A stretch of 64,000 nt of DNA, taken from Mrakia gelida. Taxonomy: Eukaryota > Basidiomycota > Tremellomycetes > Cystofilobasidiales > Mrakiaceae. Shown here piece by piece: positions 1-11,801 of this stretch (position 1 is the stretch's first letter; every line of letters begins with the position of its first letter). The position numbers and the translations under genes were made by a program. The notes below the pieces were generated by a model, which saw only the letters and a list, made by a program, of their open reading frames with translations, did no database searches and was not told where the DNA came from. Location: positions 1,860,001 through 1,924,000 of the forward strand of contig BRON01000003.1 in assembly GCA_024345305.1 (NCBI GenBank), in the 5' to 3' direction.

Positions 1-900
1 CACGAACGAGATGTCCGAGAGAGCCGGAACGTAGAAGTTGAAACCGATACTAGTTGGTAAAGGTTCAGATAGTGTGAAAGGGGGTGCGACTCCACAGACT
101 TGATGGATATCTGTGAGGCGGAAGAAGAGCGTCAGTTCGTTCGATGTTGGGTTGTTTTTGTTGCCAGATCAAGGTGACTAGCGACGAACTGATGATGTCG
201 ACGTCGGCGAGCTTAGAACTGGGTTAAAGCGAGACAGTCAGAGGAAGGTCTTAGAGACCAGGCAGTATTTGAGTTCGGAGCTCCAGGCGAATGCCAACGA
301 AAGACGGTCAACTCACTCCGCAGGATTGACGACGTCCGCAAACATACACCTCACGCATCCCGTAATCTCTCCCAGACCTTGCACTGTACACGCATCGGAG
401 CAATCGTACTCTAGGTCGGAAGATGGAGTGTTGCATGCCTGAAGACGCGGACGAGGTCAGCTCGAGTTGGTGTCTTTTTGATACCTCGCGGTTCTCGCTC
501 GATCACGAAGCTCCTACAGCCCTCCAGCCAACACCAGAGCGAGAGTGAAAGGAACCGAGAGACTCGACTCACCACGTATATTCCTACGAGAAGCTGACAC
601 GTCTCGACGCAGAGAGGAGGGATGGAGTTCGTTGGATCGCCAGCGTCGACGTTGTTTTGACGGCGGCTCAGCGAGAGAGCGTTGATGATCCTGGCGTCTT
701 GGGCAGGCGAGGATCGAGGGGTAGATTGAGAAGTTTGACGAGCTGCAGATGGGTGTGAGAACGAAAGAGGGCAGACGATCAGAAGGCAAACGAGCGGGAA
801 TGACCAGCTCGACGATCGCGACGCGCGCGACCGACTCACCTCCGACTCGACTCGAAAGAGCCGTCAGTGTGACGAGAGCGAGCAAAGACAGAGAAAACAT
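1..900 (-). CDS. Secreted cysteine-rich protein (partial)
   Basis: The gene reads leftwards and its C-terminus lies beyond position 1. Five exons splice in one frame: 900-840, 742-573, 438-317, 218-190 and 110 to the edge. The donors are GTGAGT-like except for the fourth exon, which uses GTTCGT. The first 20 or so residues (MFSLSLLALVTLTALSS) form a typical signal peptide ending just before the first intron. The mature part has at least eight cysteines in pairs (LCVETC, DCSDAC, GCVRC, VCG), spacing that suggests disulfides in a small extracellular protein. No named domain is recognised. It could be an effector-like or cell-wall-associated protein, but that is only inference. The family is unknown to me; secretion is the supported part. 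Confidence 0.7.
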
Positions 901-1211
901 CGAAAGACTTTATGACGGTTGCTGAGAAGGAGAGAGAGAGAAGGGAAGAGCTCAAAGTCGAAGCTCGAGAGTCGCGATTCGACTTTGTTTCGCTTTCTCG
1001 TCCACGTCGAGTTCGAAAGAAACGGTTCGTGCATCGTCAAGATCAAGAAAGAAAACAAAGGGATAGTAGTACAAAAAAGCAGCCCAGCCTCGGAGCTAAC
1101 TACAAAAAGGAACCGAGCGAGAAAAGGTATAGAGCATGAGAGAAGAAAGGAACGCAGCAGCCCAAACAAATCGAGGGAAGGAAAAGCAGAGACAGAGGGA
1201 TCGGTGCCGTT
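901..1211. other. Intergenic, promoter side of secreted gene
   Basis: This 311-bp gap lies between the start of the secreted protein (reading left) and the stop of acetyl-CoA synthetase. It is purine-rich on the plus strand. I see no gene or clear TATA element in it. Confidence 0.4.
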
Positions 1212-4200
1212 TTACCTCTTTCCGACCTTCTCCTTGATCGCGTCAACGACCGAAGGATCAGCGAGGGTAGAGAGATCTCCGAGCTGGTCTCCCTCTCCGG
1301 CGACGATCTTCCTCAAGATCCTCCTCCTGTTAACACAAAACAAGACAAGCAAGGCGAGGTCAGCGTTTGAAGACGACGGGAAGAAGGAAAGAGAAGGGAA
1401 GAGGACGAACATGATCTTTCCGGACCTGGTCTTGGGAAGATCGGGAACGAGGAAGATTCCCTTGGGGGCGGCGAAGGGACCGATGACCTGAGGTGGGAAG
1501 GAAGGAAGAAGACGGGAAGGTCAGGACGCGTTTCGAACGGACGAGTCCGTACGGAGAAACGGCTGTTGCTCACCTTTCGGACCTGGAGAGTAAGCTCCTT
1601 GAGGAGATCGGCCTCCTTGTGGGCCTTGAAGTCGAACTCGGGCTTCATAGCGACTGTGAAGAGAGGGTGAGGAAGGAGGAGAGGTCAGCGACGAGTTCGA
1701 GACGAAACGAGAGTTGAAGAGAGCAGACGAACCGAAGGCGTAGACGGCCTGTCCAGTGAGGTCATCAGCAGTTCCGACGACTGTAGAAGAGACAGAAAAA
1801 GAGAGAAGAGGTCAGATCGAGGAAGTGAAGAGAGGAACGAGAGGGAGAAAAGAGAACGAACCAGCAGTCTCGGCGACACCAGCGTGAACGATCAATGCCG
1901 ACTCGATCTCAGCGGTCGAGAGTCGGTGACCAGAGACGTTGATGACATCTGAGGAGGAGAAGGAAGAGAGGAAGAAAGGTCAGACTCTGATTGGGGCGAG
2001 GTCGAGCTCCAAAGCTGGAAGTGAAGGGAGGGAAGGAAAGCGAAGCTCACCATCAACTCTTCCCTTGATCCAAATGTATCCGTCCTTATCTCGTCCAGCA
2101 CCGTCTCCCGTGAAGTAGTACCCGGGGTAGGGCTTGAGGTAGGTCTCGATGAATCGAGCGTGATCCTTGTAGACGGTTCGGGCGATACTGGGCCAGGGCT
2201 TGGAGATGACGAGAACTCCCTCGACGTCGTTTCCGAGGAGCTCAGCTCCAGTGGTAGGGTCGAGGATCTTGGCCTCAATTCCGGCGAAGGGGAAGGTAGC
2301 GGATCCGGGCTTGCTGTGAGAGGCGAAGCGAAGGAAGAAGGGAAGGGGTCAGCGGAGGGAAGGAGCGGAGGGAGCTGAACTGAAGGAGAGAGGGAGGGAG
2401 GGAGGGAAGACGAACGTAGGGATCGCTCCGGGAAGAGGAGTGATGACGATGGATCCAGTCTCGGTCTGCCAGTAGGTGTCGACGACGGCGCACTCTCCTC
2501 GTCCGACGTTGTCGCTGAGGAAGGAAGGAAGGAGGGAGAACTCGTCAGTCCACTCGAAACTCGAAGGAGGACGAGAGCTCGCAACTCGCGACTCACTTGT
2601 ACCAGTGCCAGGCCTCGGGGTTGATGGGCTCTCCAACGGATCCGATGACTCGCAAACTCTTGAGGGAGTGGTCCTTGACGAAGTCCTCTCCGAGTCGTCG
2701 AAGGAGACGAATGGCGGTAGGAGCAGTGTAGCTGTTCGAGCGAAGAGTCGAAGAGTCAGCGAAGGCAAAACGGGCGAGCTCAGAGTTCGACGAAAGCGAG
2801 AGAGAAGATACGAACAGATGAGTGATTTTGTGCTTGTCAATGGCATCCCAGTATCGCGAAGCGGTAGGGTAGACGGGAGTGGACTCGAAGATGGTGGTGG
2901 TGACTCCGCTGAAGGAAGGGAAAGAAAGAAGGAAGACGCGTCGAGCTCATCAGCGGCTGCTCTTTCGCGATTGAAGCTCGGACGAAGAAGACTCACTTGA
3001 GAAGAGGTCCGTAGACGATGTAGGTGTGACCAGTGATCTGAGAAAGGTCAAAGAGAAAGCGAATGAGTTGAACGTTCTCGAGAAAAAGAGGAGGGAAGGA
3101 GACTTTGAACTCACCCATCCGACGTCGGCCATGCAGGCGAACTTGTCTCCAGGGTGGACGTCGAAGACGTACTTGACCGACAGGGCAGCTCCGAGCAGGT
3201 AACCTCCAGTGGTGTGGACGACTCCCTTGGGCTTTCCAGTAGATCCCGAAGTCTGCGAGGGAAAAAGAGGTGGGGAAAGAGGTCAGCTCGAGATTGAAAC
3301 TCTCTCCCTCCTCCCTCGCTCGTCCCCTCCGAAAAAAAGAGAGTTCTAGTACTCACGTAAAGGATGAAGAGAGGATCCTCGGCGCTCATGACCTCGACGG
3401 GGCAGACGGAAGGGACCTTAGCGGTCTCCTCGTGCCACCAGGCATCTCGACCCTCGGTCCAGTTGACCTTTCCTCCAGTTCGTTGAAGGACGAGGACGTG
3501 CTCGACGAGAGGGCATTGCTTGAGGGCAGCATCGACGATGGCCTTGGTAGCGATGCTCTTTCCTCCTCGTCGACCCTCACTGTGACACGCGAGAGCAAAG
3601 AACAGAAAGGTAGAAGGAAGGAAGGTCAGCTCGACGGAGACGACCGTGGAAAGGGAAGAGGGAGGAAGACACGAACTCGGAGGTGATCACGACACGACAT
3701 TCACAGTCGACGGCTCGATCCCTGAGACTCTCAGCAGAGAATCCAGCGAAAACCACAGAGTGGACGGCTCCGATCCTAGCGCAAGCGAGGAAAGCAGCAG
3801 CGGCCTGCCAGGTCATGGGAAGGTAGCTGGAGCGGCGAAAGGGAAGGTGAAAGAAGGTCAGCTCGAAGAGGGAAGCTCGCCAAGCGGGGACGACCGTCTT
3901 TGAACGTACATAGAGACCTGAGGAGTGAAGATGGAAGCGCATGTATGATCAGTGAGGAGCTTCGAGGAGGTCCAGCAGTAGCGAGGAGGTTCAGGAACTC
4001 ACGCAATCTCCCTTCTTGACTCCCCACGACTTGAGAACGTTGGCGACCTTGGAAACCTCCCTGAGCAGCTGGCTGTAGGTGATCTCGACGTGCTGTCCAG
4101 GCTCATCAGCCTCGTAGAGGATGGCGACCTGTTCGAATAAACAAAAACGAGTGAGGGGAGTCAGCTGACAAGCTCTTTTTTTTCCTGGTTCGCCTGGGCG

Positions 4201-4888
4201 GCGGAGTAGGCGAGGAGATGGGAAGGGGGAGGGCAAAGGGAAAAGGGATCCGACCTTGTCCGGTTGAGAGTAGGCCCATCTGACCATCGAACGAAGGAGG
4301 TTAAGAGTCAGTTTCTTGGCTGCTAGAGGTAGACGAGATGGTAGAGAGACGATCTGCTCACCTGTCTACACAGTTGTATGCGGCGTTGAGTCCTCCTTCA
4401 GGGAACCACTGAATGTCTCCCTCCTCGAAGCTACCCGAGCGGACGGTCGAGAAAGGTCGGTCCCAGTAAAGGGTCTCGTTGGCCATCTACAGAGCAGAGA
4501 GTAAAACCAAACGAAAGGTGGAGAGGCAAGGTCAGCTACGGAAGTTCTCGGAGAGTTGCAGGAGCTCGTAGGATGGCTCAGAGGAGCGATGCAGGAAAGG
4601 GAAAGGTGAGGTGTGAGCTCGTACGACTGACCTTCCTCCACCATTCGTCGGATCCCTCCTTTCCTCCGATGGTCTGAGCGTGGAACTTCTTGTAGTCCTC
4701 AAGTCCAGGTCCAACGTAAGGAACAGGGTGATCAGGGTGCTTTCCATTCACTCGAGCTGAGCAACGAGAGAACGAGAGAGAGAGTCAGAACCGAGGGCGG
4801 GAGGGGGAGATGATGAGAAGGGGAAGGTAGCTTTGAGCGACTCACAAGCGACGGGGAAGGTAGGGATTTCAACAGGTTCTTCTGCCAT
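1212..4888 (-). CDS. ACS1: Acetyl-CoA synthetase
   Basis: Acetate-CoA ligase (AMP-forming) makes acetyl-CoA from acetate, ATP and CoA in cytosol and nucleus. About 19 exons join into a full-length protein of the usual ACS layout. The N-terminus [11 protein letters not shown] leads into the ACS N-terminal domain ([29 protein letters not shown]). Next come the AMP-binding core ([20 protein letters not shown], then [10 protein letters not shown] and [17 protein letters not shown]), the hinge region [20 protein letters not shown], and the C-terminal [11 protein letters not shown], whose lysine is the one acetylated and required for adenylation in this family. One exon at 3910-3917 is only 8 nt. 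I chose the ATG at 4888 because it begins the conserved domain. The frame stays open upstream to an ATG at 5152, which would add 88 residues of non-conserved type. Confidence 0.95.
3910..3917 (-). other. 8-nt microexon of acetyl-CoA synthetase
   Basis: The preceding exon ends in codons for KKGDC before GTGAGT. The next conserved residues start after an intron with C-TAC-CTT-CCC-ATG. Only the 8 nt GTCTCTAT, flanked by CTCAG and GTACGT, restores the family-conserved join GDC-VSIY-LPMTWQ. Skipping it would shift the frame. Confidence 0.85.
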
Positions 4889-5405
4889 GATAGATGATGT
4901 AGGGGTAGGGATGGAAGAGAAGAGTTTGGGAGAAGGGGGGAGATGTGGTTGATGAGGAACAAAGAGACGAGTGCGGAGGTCTGCATTTCGACGCTGAGGA
5001 GGCCGGGAGAAACCGCTGATTCGAACGAGCCTCTTGGGGTAGTCAGGCTTCATCACCTCCTCGGACCTGAGAAAGGGACCGCGCGAAGTTTTCTTGAGTT
5101 CTTGAGCGCAAGCCCGGGTGGTCGAGAGCCTGAGAAATCCCAGCTCTCGCATCGTGGTTGGAAGCTAAAACCCTCTTCGCGAGAACCAAATCCCTTTCTC
5201 TCCCCTCCTCTCTCGTCTCGTCTCGCCCTGCTGTTGCTCCGACTCACCCAGCCCACCCTCGATCTCAATCTACTTCTCTCCCCGGCCCGACATTGCGCTC
5301 AAAAAGCCTGTCATATCGTGGTCATTGAATCGTCAAAAAGATCTGCGAGAGGAGTAAACGAAGAATGATGGAGAGAAAAAGCGAAGAGAAAGCGGGTACC
5401 GATAT
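4889..5405. promoter_or_regulatory. Acetyl-CoA synthetase upstream region
   Basis: This 517-bp interval separates the ACS start codon from the stop of the PARP/E2 fusion gene, which reads the same way. It must hold the ACS promoter and 5' leader and the 3' end of the next gene. I see no convincing TATA box or known acetate-response site. Confidence 0.4.
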
Positions 5406-8400
5406 CTACGACGAAGACGACGTGAACAACTTGTTGAAGTCGGGAGGAACGACCCATCCGTGCTGCTGTGCGACTCGCTTGTACGCGTCTGCTGACTCTT
5501 GCGACGTGTAAGGGATGTCTGTTTGAACCAAGACGTTCGAAAAAGAAGAAACGAGGCGTTCGAGAGTCAGTTCCCTTCCTTATCCATTCTCCCCGAGAAG
5601 GACGATGACTCGGGCGAAGCGATGAAAACCGACGTACCCCAGTGTCGTGGGTCGATTTTGGCCTCTGGAGCGACGGTCATGTTGGTGGCGAGCTGTGAGC
5701 GAGCGAGAGAAGAAAGTGGGGAGAGGGTCAGCGAAACAGTCGAAGGGAAGGAAGGAAAAGACGCGTCGGGAGGAAAGCTGGCGAATCGAGACGCGTCGGT
5801 CCTTCCTCCCCATTCAAGACTCGAAAAAAGATCGACAAACTCACCTCCGTGAGAACGGCAGAAACGGAGTAGGCAGCGTTCCAACCCGTAGAGGTCAAGA
5901 GCTCCGAGCAGATGCTTCCTCCAGCGCTGAAGACACGAAAGGCAACGAGTCGAGAGTCAGCTTCGAAGGCTCGACGAGATCCCAAGCTCCGAGTGCTCAA
6001 CGAAGCGAAAAACCTTCTCGAAACTCACGTGACGTGACCTCCTCCTCCAGCTGCGAAAGGGAGAAAACGTGGATGGAGGACACGAACGAAAGGAGGCGAG
6101 AACGGGTAGCTCGAAGGGAACCTGAAAACCGCGACGGACGAGGGAAGATGAGTCAAGATTCGAAGGCCGATCGCTTGACGGGCGAAGAGGAACAGTCAAC
6201 TTACCTGATCTCAGCGAGAACGGAAGGAAGGTTGTGCTTCTGAAGGTCCTTGTGAAGTTGGGAATCCGTCGGGAACGAGTGGAGTTCGACTGAGACAACA
6301 CGACGAGGAGGTCAAAGCGAGAGGGCGAGAAGAAGGTCAGGTTTTGTTCGGACCCTTCAGCGGGTACGCCAAGAACAAAGGGAAGCCGTACTCACCGATC
6401 CAAGAGTAGAGACTCTCGTGTTCAGGGTTGATGTAGACTCCTCCAGGGTTCTTTCCCGATTGCTCAGCGACGAGGGCCTTGAACGCGTTTGCGAGACTTC
6501 GAGTCGTGCCTGCTGAACCCTGTTTCGAAGTGAAGAAGAACGAAGAGGCGAGGTCAGCTCGAGAGAGCAAAGAAGAAAGATGGAAGAAGGGACGAACTGA
6601 GGGAGGAGGGAGGAGATGGCATTTCTCGATCCTCTCCTCGGAGGAAGGCTGGAAGACGAAGGTCGGTTCCTCGTCCGAGTCCGAGTCCACGACTTCCATA
6701 GCCACGTCGCTGTCGACTCCGAAGATGATGTCTCGGTCCTGTTCGCGACGAAGAAGAAGAAGAAGAGACGAGAAGAGTCAGCATTCGTTCATCGAAAGCG
6801 GGAAGGCGAATGAAACGCGACTGACCTCGATAGTCCAGTCATCGTCGTCGAGTCGGTTCTTCTCGACCGTCCTTCCCTTCGCCTCCGATTCAGCAATCAT
6901 GACCGGCTGACTCGAGACCACGAGCGCAAAGGTAGGATCCTTGACAGCCTTGGAGCTCATGCAAGCTTGTCGAGGAGCAGGTCGAACCGGACTCGGGTCG
7001 TCCTCCCTCTCGTTGATCGATCCTTTGACGAGGAGGTACCTGGGTTGACACCAGGTCGTATCGGCGACGACGAGGTAAGGGGAGGAGCTGACGACTGTGG
7101 GAAAAAGAGGGAGGGAAGGCGAGGAGTTGAAGTCAGCGATGGCTCGACGGTGTCGAAGCGGAGAAGAACTTCGAGTCGACTGACATTCGGGTCGAGAGTT
7201 GACGATTTCGACCTAGATAAGAGCAGGCGGGCAAAAGCCAAGAAGAGCGGTCAGCTATCGAACGTCGAGCAGGAGAAACTTGAGCGAGCAACGAGAGGGA
7301 AGGAAGGAAGGAGACGCGACGGCGACGGCGTCGGCTTTTCCCTCCTCCTCCTACAGCGTCTTTCCCTTCGACTCACCAGAGCTGAACACGACGATACCAA
7401 GAAGTCTGCATTGGCACGATGAGATCCAGTGCTCTGAGCGTAGTGTTGGAGCGATACCGTCCCTGACAGAGCCGACGAAAAAAGATATCGGTCAGCACGA
7501 CGAGGGCTCGACCATCGTTCCCTTTCGAGACGACAGAAGATGAAACACACCTTCGGTAGCGAAGTAGATACCGTGTCCGTAAGCTCGAGCGTTCTGAACG
7601 TAGTCGTATCGCTGAGAGCGGGGAGCAAGAGAAGAAAACGAAGAGTCAGCGAACGCGTCTCCTCTCGAGTTCAGACTTTTCCTTCGTCTCGACCGCGAAC
7701 TCACGAGTCCATTCCTGAAGATGTTGTGCCAGTTCCTAGCTGGAGATCCGTGGAAGGCGAGGATCGAAGGGTAGGTCTTGGTGTGAGCAGATCGAGCAGC
7801 GGCAAGGTCGATGGCGGTTTTGAACGCAGCTTCCTTCGCTGGACTTCCGACGACGAATCGGAACTGTCGGTAGTCGACGTCGCTGATCGAGGTGATTCTG
7901 GAAGTCGAAAAAAGCGGAGAGGAAGAAGGGGAGGGAGGGAGGAGAGCGGCGATCAGCTCGAGGATCGAGCGACGCGCAGGAAAGAAACGAAGAACAAAAC
8001 AGGACAAGGCAACTCACCGTTCATCGTAGCTACACTCCTTCAGGTAACTCGTATTCGAAGCCACGATCCATCTGAGAGTTCCCCACACTCCCCTCGGAAC
8101 TTGAGGAGCGATATCCTTCAACGTCTTTCCTTTCAGCAGTCCCTCCTGCATTTGCGACGACGAAAACGAAATCGAGGGTCAGCACACGAGCCCTCGGAAC
8201 TCAGCTCTTCGTCCCGACACGAAGAAGAGAGAATAAACTCACCCTGAGATCCGTCACCCTCGGAATCCTCTCGATCATCCCAGCGAGAGCTTCCTTCTTC
8301 GCCGTCAGATCCTTGAGATCGTCGAAGGTCACCTCGGTCGCTGTGGGTCCTTTGACTTGCTTGTAAGCGAGAGGGATGTTACTGGAGCTGAGGATGTCGA

Positions 8401-11389
8401 TGGGGACTTCGATGCTGTTGCGGAAAGGCGAGAAGGAGGGAAGGAGAGTCAGCTCCTCGCGTCGACAAGGGATCCGTTGGCGCGCGGCGAGGGAATCGAG
8501 ACTACGAAGACGGAAAAGAGACGAACTGGAGTCCGTTCGGGAACCCAGCTTCGGGAAGAGAGTTCTCGTTTCCTTCCTTGCAGGCGACGTAGGTGAACGT
8601 GAGGAGGATGTCGACGACGCTTGGATTTTCTCGGATCTGCGACGACGACGACGACAAGTGAGAAGGAAAGGAGGTCAGTCGGAGTCGAGTTCGATGGCAG
8701 AGGTCGCGACGTACCTCGTACTCGACGGGAGGCCCAAGACCAAGACCTTGGTAGGCGTAGACACAGAGCCTGCAGAAACAGATGAGGAAGGAAAAGGTCA
8801 GCGAGAACCGACGACGAAAGAAAAGAGGGAAGATCCCAAACTCACTCGCTCTCGCAGACGTAGGGTCGAAGAGACTCCACAGAGACCTCGTTGTAGCAGT
8901 TGAGGCAGAACCTCGTCGCCAGAGTGAATCTTCGAAGCAGGTACCTGTTGGTGGAACGAAGCGACGACGAAGGTCAAGTCAGCGACGCGTCGATCGAGGT
9001 GTTCCCTCCTCCCTCGTTTCTTCCTCACACTCACTCGAAAGCCATCAAGCAGTAATTCTCCTTCCCTCCTCCCGTCCAACTATCCTTCGGCAACGCCCTC
9101 TTCAACGCCTTCTCCTCCGAATCCGCCTTCTTGTACCCCTTCATGTCCGCCGTACTCGCACTAGCACTCCCCGCCACACTACTCGTCGCTCCCTTCCCCA
9201 CCATCTTCTCCACTCCCGCCCAACCAAGCTTTGGGTTCTTCCCTCTCGCGTTCATCAGAGCCAGGAACTGCTCGTTCAGGAGGGCTGCGAGCGGTGCGGA
9301 GAGGAGGAAGGGTTGGAAGTCTGATGGTCGAACGGGAGCGTCCGAGGCGGGTTGGAGGAGGTCCGAAGCGAGGGAGGTGAGAGGTTGAGCTCCGGAGGAG
9401 AACTTCCAGCAGGTTTTCTTGATCGTGGAGAGGGAGGGTTTGTAGTCTTCTCCCAAGCCGACCCAGAAGGAGGGTTTGGTTTGGACTCGTTGGTATTCGG
9501 TGCCGATCTTCTTGGGAGGGTAGGAGGAGCCGATGTTCATGAGGAGCTGGAGGGACGAAGCAGGTGGGAGAAAGGAGAGAAAGGAAGGGGAAGTCAGCTT
9601 AGGAGGATCGCGGAAGGAAGAGGGAGGGAGAAGGAAAGAAGAGGGAAGACGGACGATGAGTCGAGATGTGGGATGAGATTCGTGCAGTCGAGAATCCCAT
9701 CGTTCGAGGGTTTCGACGGGGACGTTGAGATCTCGGAAGAGGACGGAGATGGAGATGATCTGTTTTTGTAAGCAAACGCAGAAGAGATGGATAGAAAGAG
9801 AGAGATCGAAAGGTCAGTCAAGCCAACAAACGAACGACGCGTCGACCTCCCCTCCCCAACCCAAACTCGTCTCGTCCACTCACAATCTCATCATCCGAAA
9901 TCCTATAGAACCCAGGCCTATACCCCGCCTCCACCATCGCCTTGAAGTCTCTCCTAAGCACCTCAAACTCGACCTTCGGATCCGCTCTCACTCCCTTCAA
10001 CCCCGACGCGTTCTTCTTCCCACCACCCATCGTCCCACCTCCCCAGTCTGCCCACTCGTCCTCCCCGTCCCCATCTCCCTCCTCAGCTTCATCCTCGTCG
10101 TCCTGGGTGGCAACCTCGGACATGGCCTCGCCAGCGAGGGAGCGGAGGATGCGTCGAAGGAGTTGAGGGAGAGTGAGGAGTTTGATGGCGGTGTCGAAGT
10201 ACTCGAGCGTTTCGGCGAGGTGTTTGGGTGGGTTGTCGTCTTCGGGGTATATGAAGATGGAGTAGGAGGAAGGGTAGGATTCGAGTTCTGAGGCATTGAG
10301 GCGAAAAGAGGGAGGTTGGTGAGCTCGTTCGCGTTTCGTTCGTCGTCTCCCTCCCCTACTTCTTCTTGAGACTCACCCGTGACAGTCAAATTGATCCCCA
10401 ACGTCTGAGCGACCTCCTCCTCATCCAAGAAGTAAGCCATGCACGAGATAGAGTAGTCTTGATCTCCAGCTCGAAGCTCTGTCAACGCACACCCAACCGA
10501 AAGCGAAAGGTCAGCTCGAACGAACGTTGAGCTCGACTCTCCCTCCTCCCTCCTTCGAAGGAAGGTCAGAACTCACTCTTGATCATAGCCTCTCCCGAAG
10601 CATCCTCATGAACGTATCCACCTTCCTTCCCTCCCCACATCTATTCTTTCCCCCAAAGCAAGCGAACGAGAGTCAGCTCTTTCTCCCTCGTTTGGACGGT
10701 GGCGAAGGTGCTCGCTCCTCAATCTCCTCCCTCCTCCGTCCCTTCCCTCCCACCCCCGTCCCCTCCTCCCCACGCCCTCCTCCACCCAGCTCAGTTGCTC
10801 ACTCACCTCCTTACACGCCCTGAAATCCTTCGCAAACTCCTTCTTGGGCGAGCCTGTCCCTGCTGTCGTCGTCGCTGCGGTGGAGCTCTCGTTGGGAGGA
10901 GGAGTCGGAAGCTGCTCCCTTCCTTTCCCCTTGAAGTCCTGGGCGTACACGGCTGGGGGGAGCTGGGGCACGAAGCGAGAAGAGAGAGAGGAGGTCAGCA
11001 AGGTAGACTTCGAAACGAGAAAACCTTCCTTCTTTTCTTCGTGGAGAGGAGAGATCAAGGAGCATCCCTCCGCCGTTTCGTGCCTCGAGCTCACCCTCCC
11101 CTCCCTTCTCCTCCTCCTCTCCCTTCTCCCTCCCTTCTCTCGTTCCGTTCTCACTCACCTCCTCCAAAACACCCTCCATACCACTCCCATCTGTCGGTCC
11201 TGAAAGCAGTTCCACATCCGAGCTCCTCCCTCCCTCGTCTTCATCGCTATCAAGCACCGTCAAGGGCGAGTCCGCCGTCGTTCCTCCTCCCACTCCTTCT
11301 TGATTCGATTCGGAGTGATGAGCTCGTTTAGCCTCCAGCGCTTGGTAGGATGCTGTAGGGGAGATGGGGGAGGTGCGTTTCTTGCTCAT
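5406..11389 (-). CDS. PARP / UBE2Q-type E2 fusion protein
   Basis: This is a very large gene with over 20 exons and, by summed exons, more than 1,000 residues. The N-terminus (MSKKRTSPISPTASYQ) is acidic and low-complexity. It is followed by an RWD-like segment and a middle region with a Cys-bearing stretch (FCLNCYNEVSVESL). A PARP catalytic core then shows FHGSPARNWHNIFRNGL and YGHGIYFATE, the His and Tyr NAD+-pocket blocks of diverged PARPs. The C-terminal third matches the UBE2Q class of ubiquitin-conjugating enzymes: RFPSSFPHAPPFFRVISP, then GGSICSELLTSTGWNAAYS with the Cys where UBE2Q has its active-site Cys, ending near QQHGWVVPPDFNKLF and TAG at 5406. Fusions of PARP and E2-like domains are known in filamentous fungi. 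The third residue of the PARP triad cannot be assigned here, so mono-ADP-ribosylation or loss of transferase activity are both possible. A nuclear or DNA-damage role is inference. Confidence 0.8.
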
Positions 11390-11801
11390 CGCGAGAAGAA
11401 GGGAAGGGGAAGGGGAAGGGAGGGAGGAGGGGAGAAGGGGAGATGGTGTGTGGAGAGGAGGAGGGGTCGAGAGGCGAGGTGGAGAGAGAGGTTGATTTTG
11501 GGATGAGCTGTGCCTGATTTCTCGAGGCTTTGGAGCGAAGATTTTCGGTTTTGAGTGTGCGTTTGATGACAGGCTAGACGTGGTTGAGAGCTCGGACCAG
11601 CGAAAGAACGAAGAGATTCGATGAGAGGAGGGAGAGGAGAGGGAGGGAGAAGCTCATTTACGTCGCGTCGTCCGTCCGTCCTCGTCCTCCTTCTCGTTCG
11701 TCCTTCTTATCACCCTCCATCTCTCCTCTCTCTCGCACATCCTGCTCACCCACAAAAACTTTCCTCTCCATCTCCCCAACGCCGTGCTCTTCATCGCGCA
11801 T
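11390..11801. other. Intergenic region
   Basis: This 412-bp gap lies between the start of the PARP/E2 gene and the stop of the PIG-F-like gene, both reading left. It is purine-rich then pyrimidine-rich, and no gene is seen. Confidence 0.4.

Noticed and set aside
4889..5152. In-frame N-terminal extension of acetyl-CoA synthetase
   Set aside because: The extra 88 residues do not resemble the family and lie in the promoter-sized gap; ATG 4888 begins the conserved protein.
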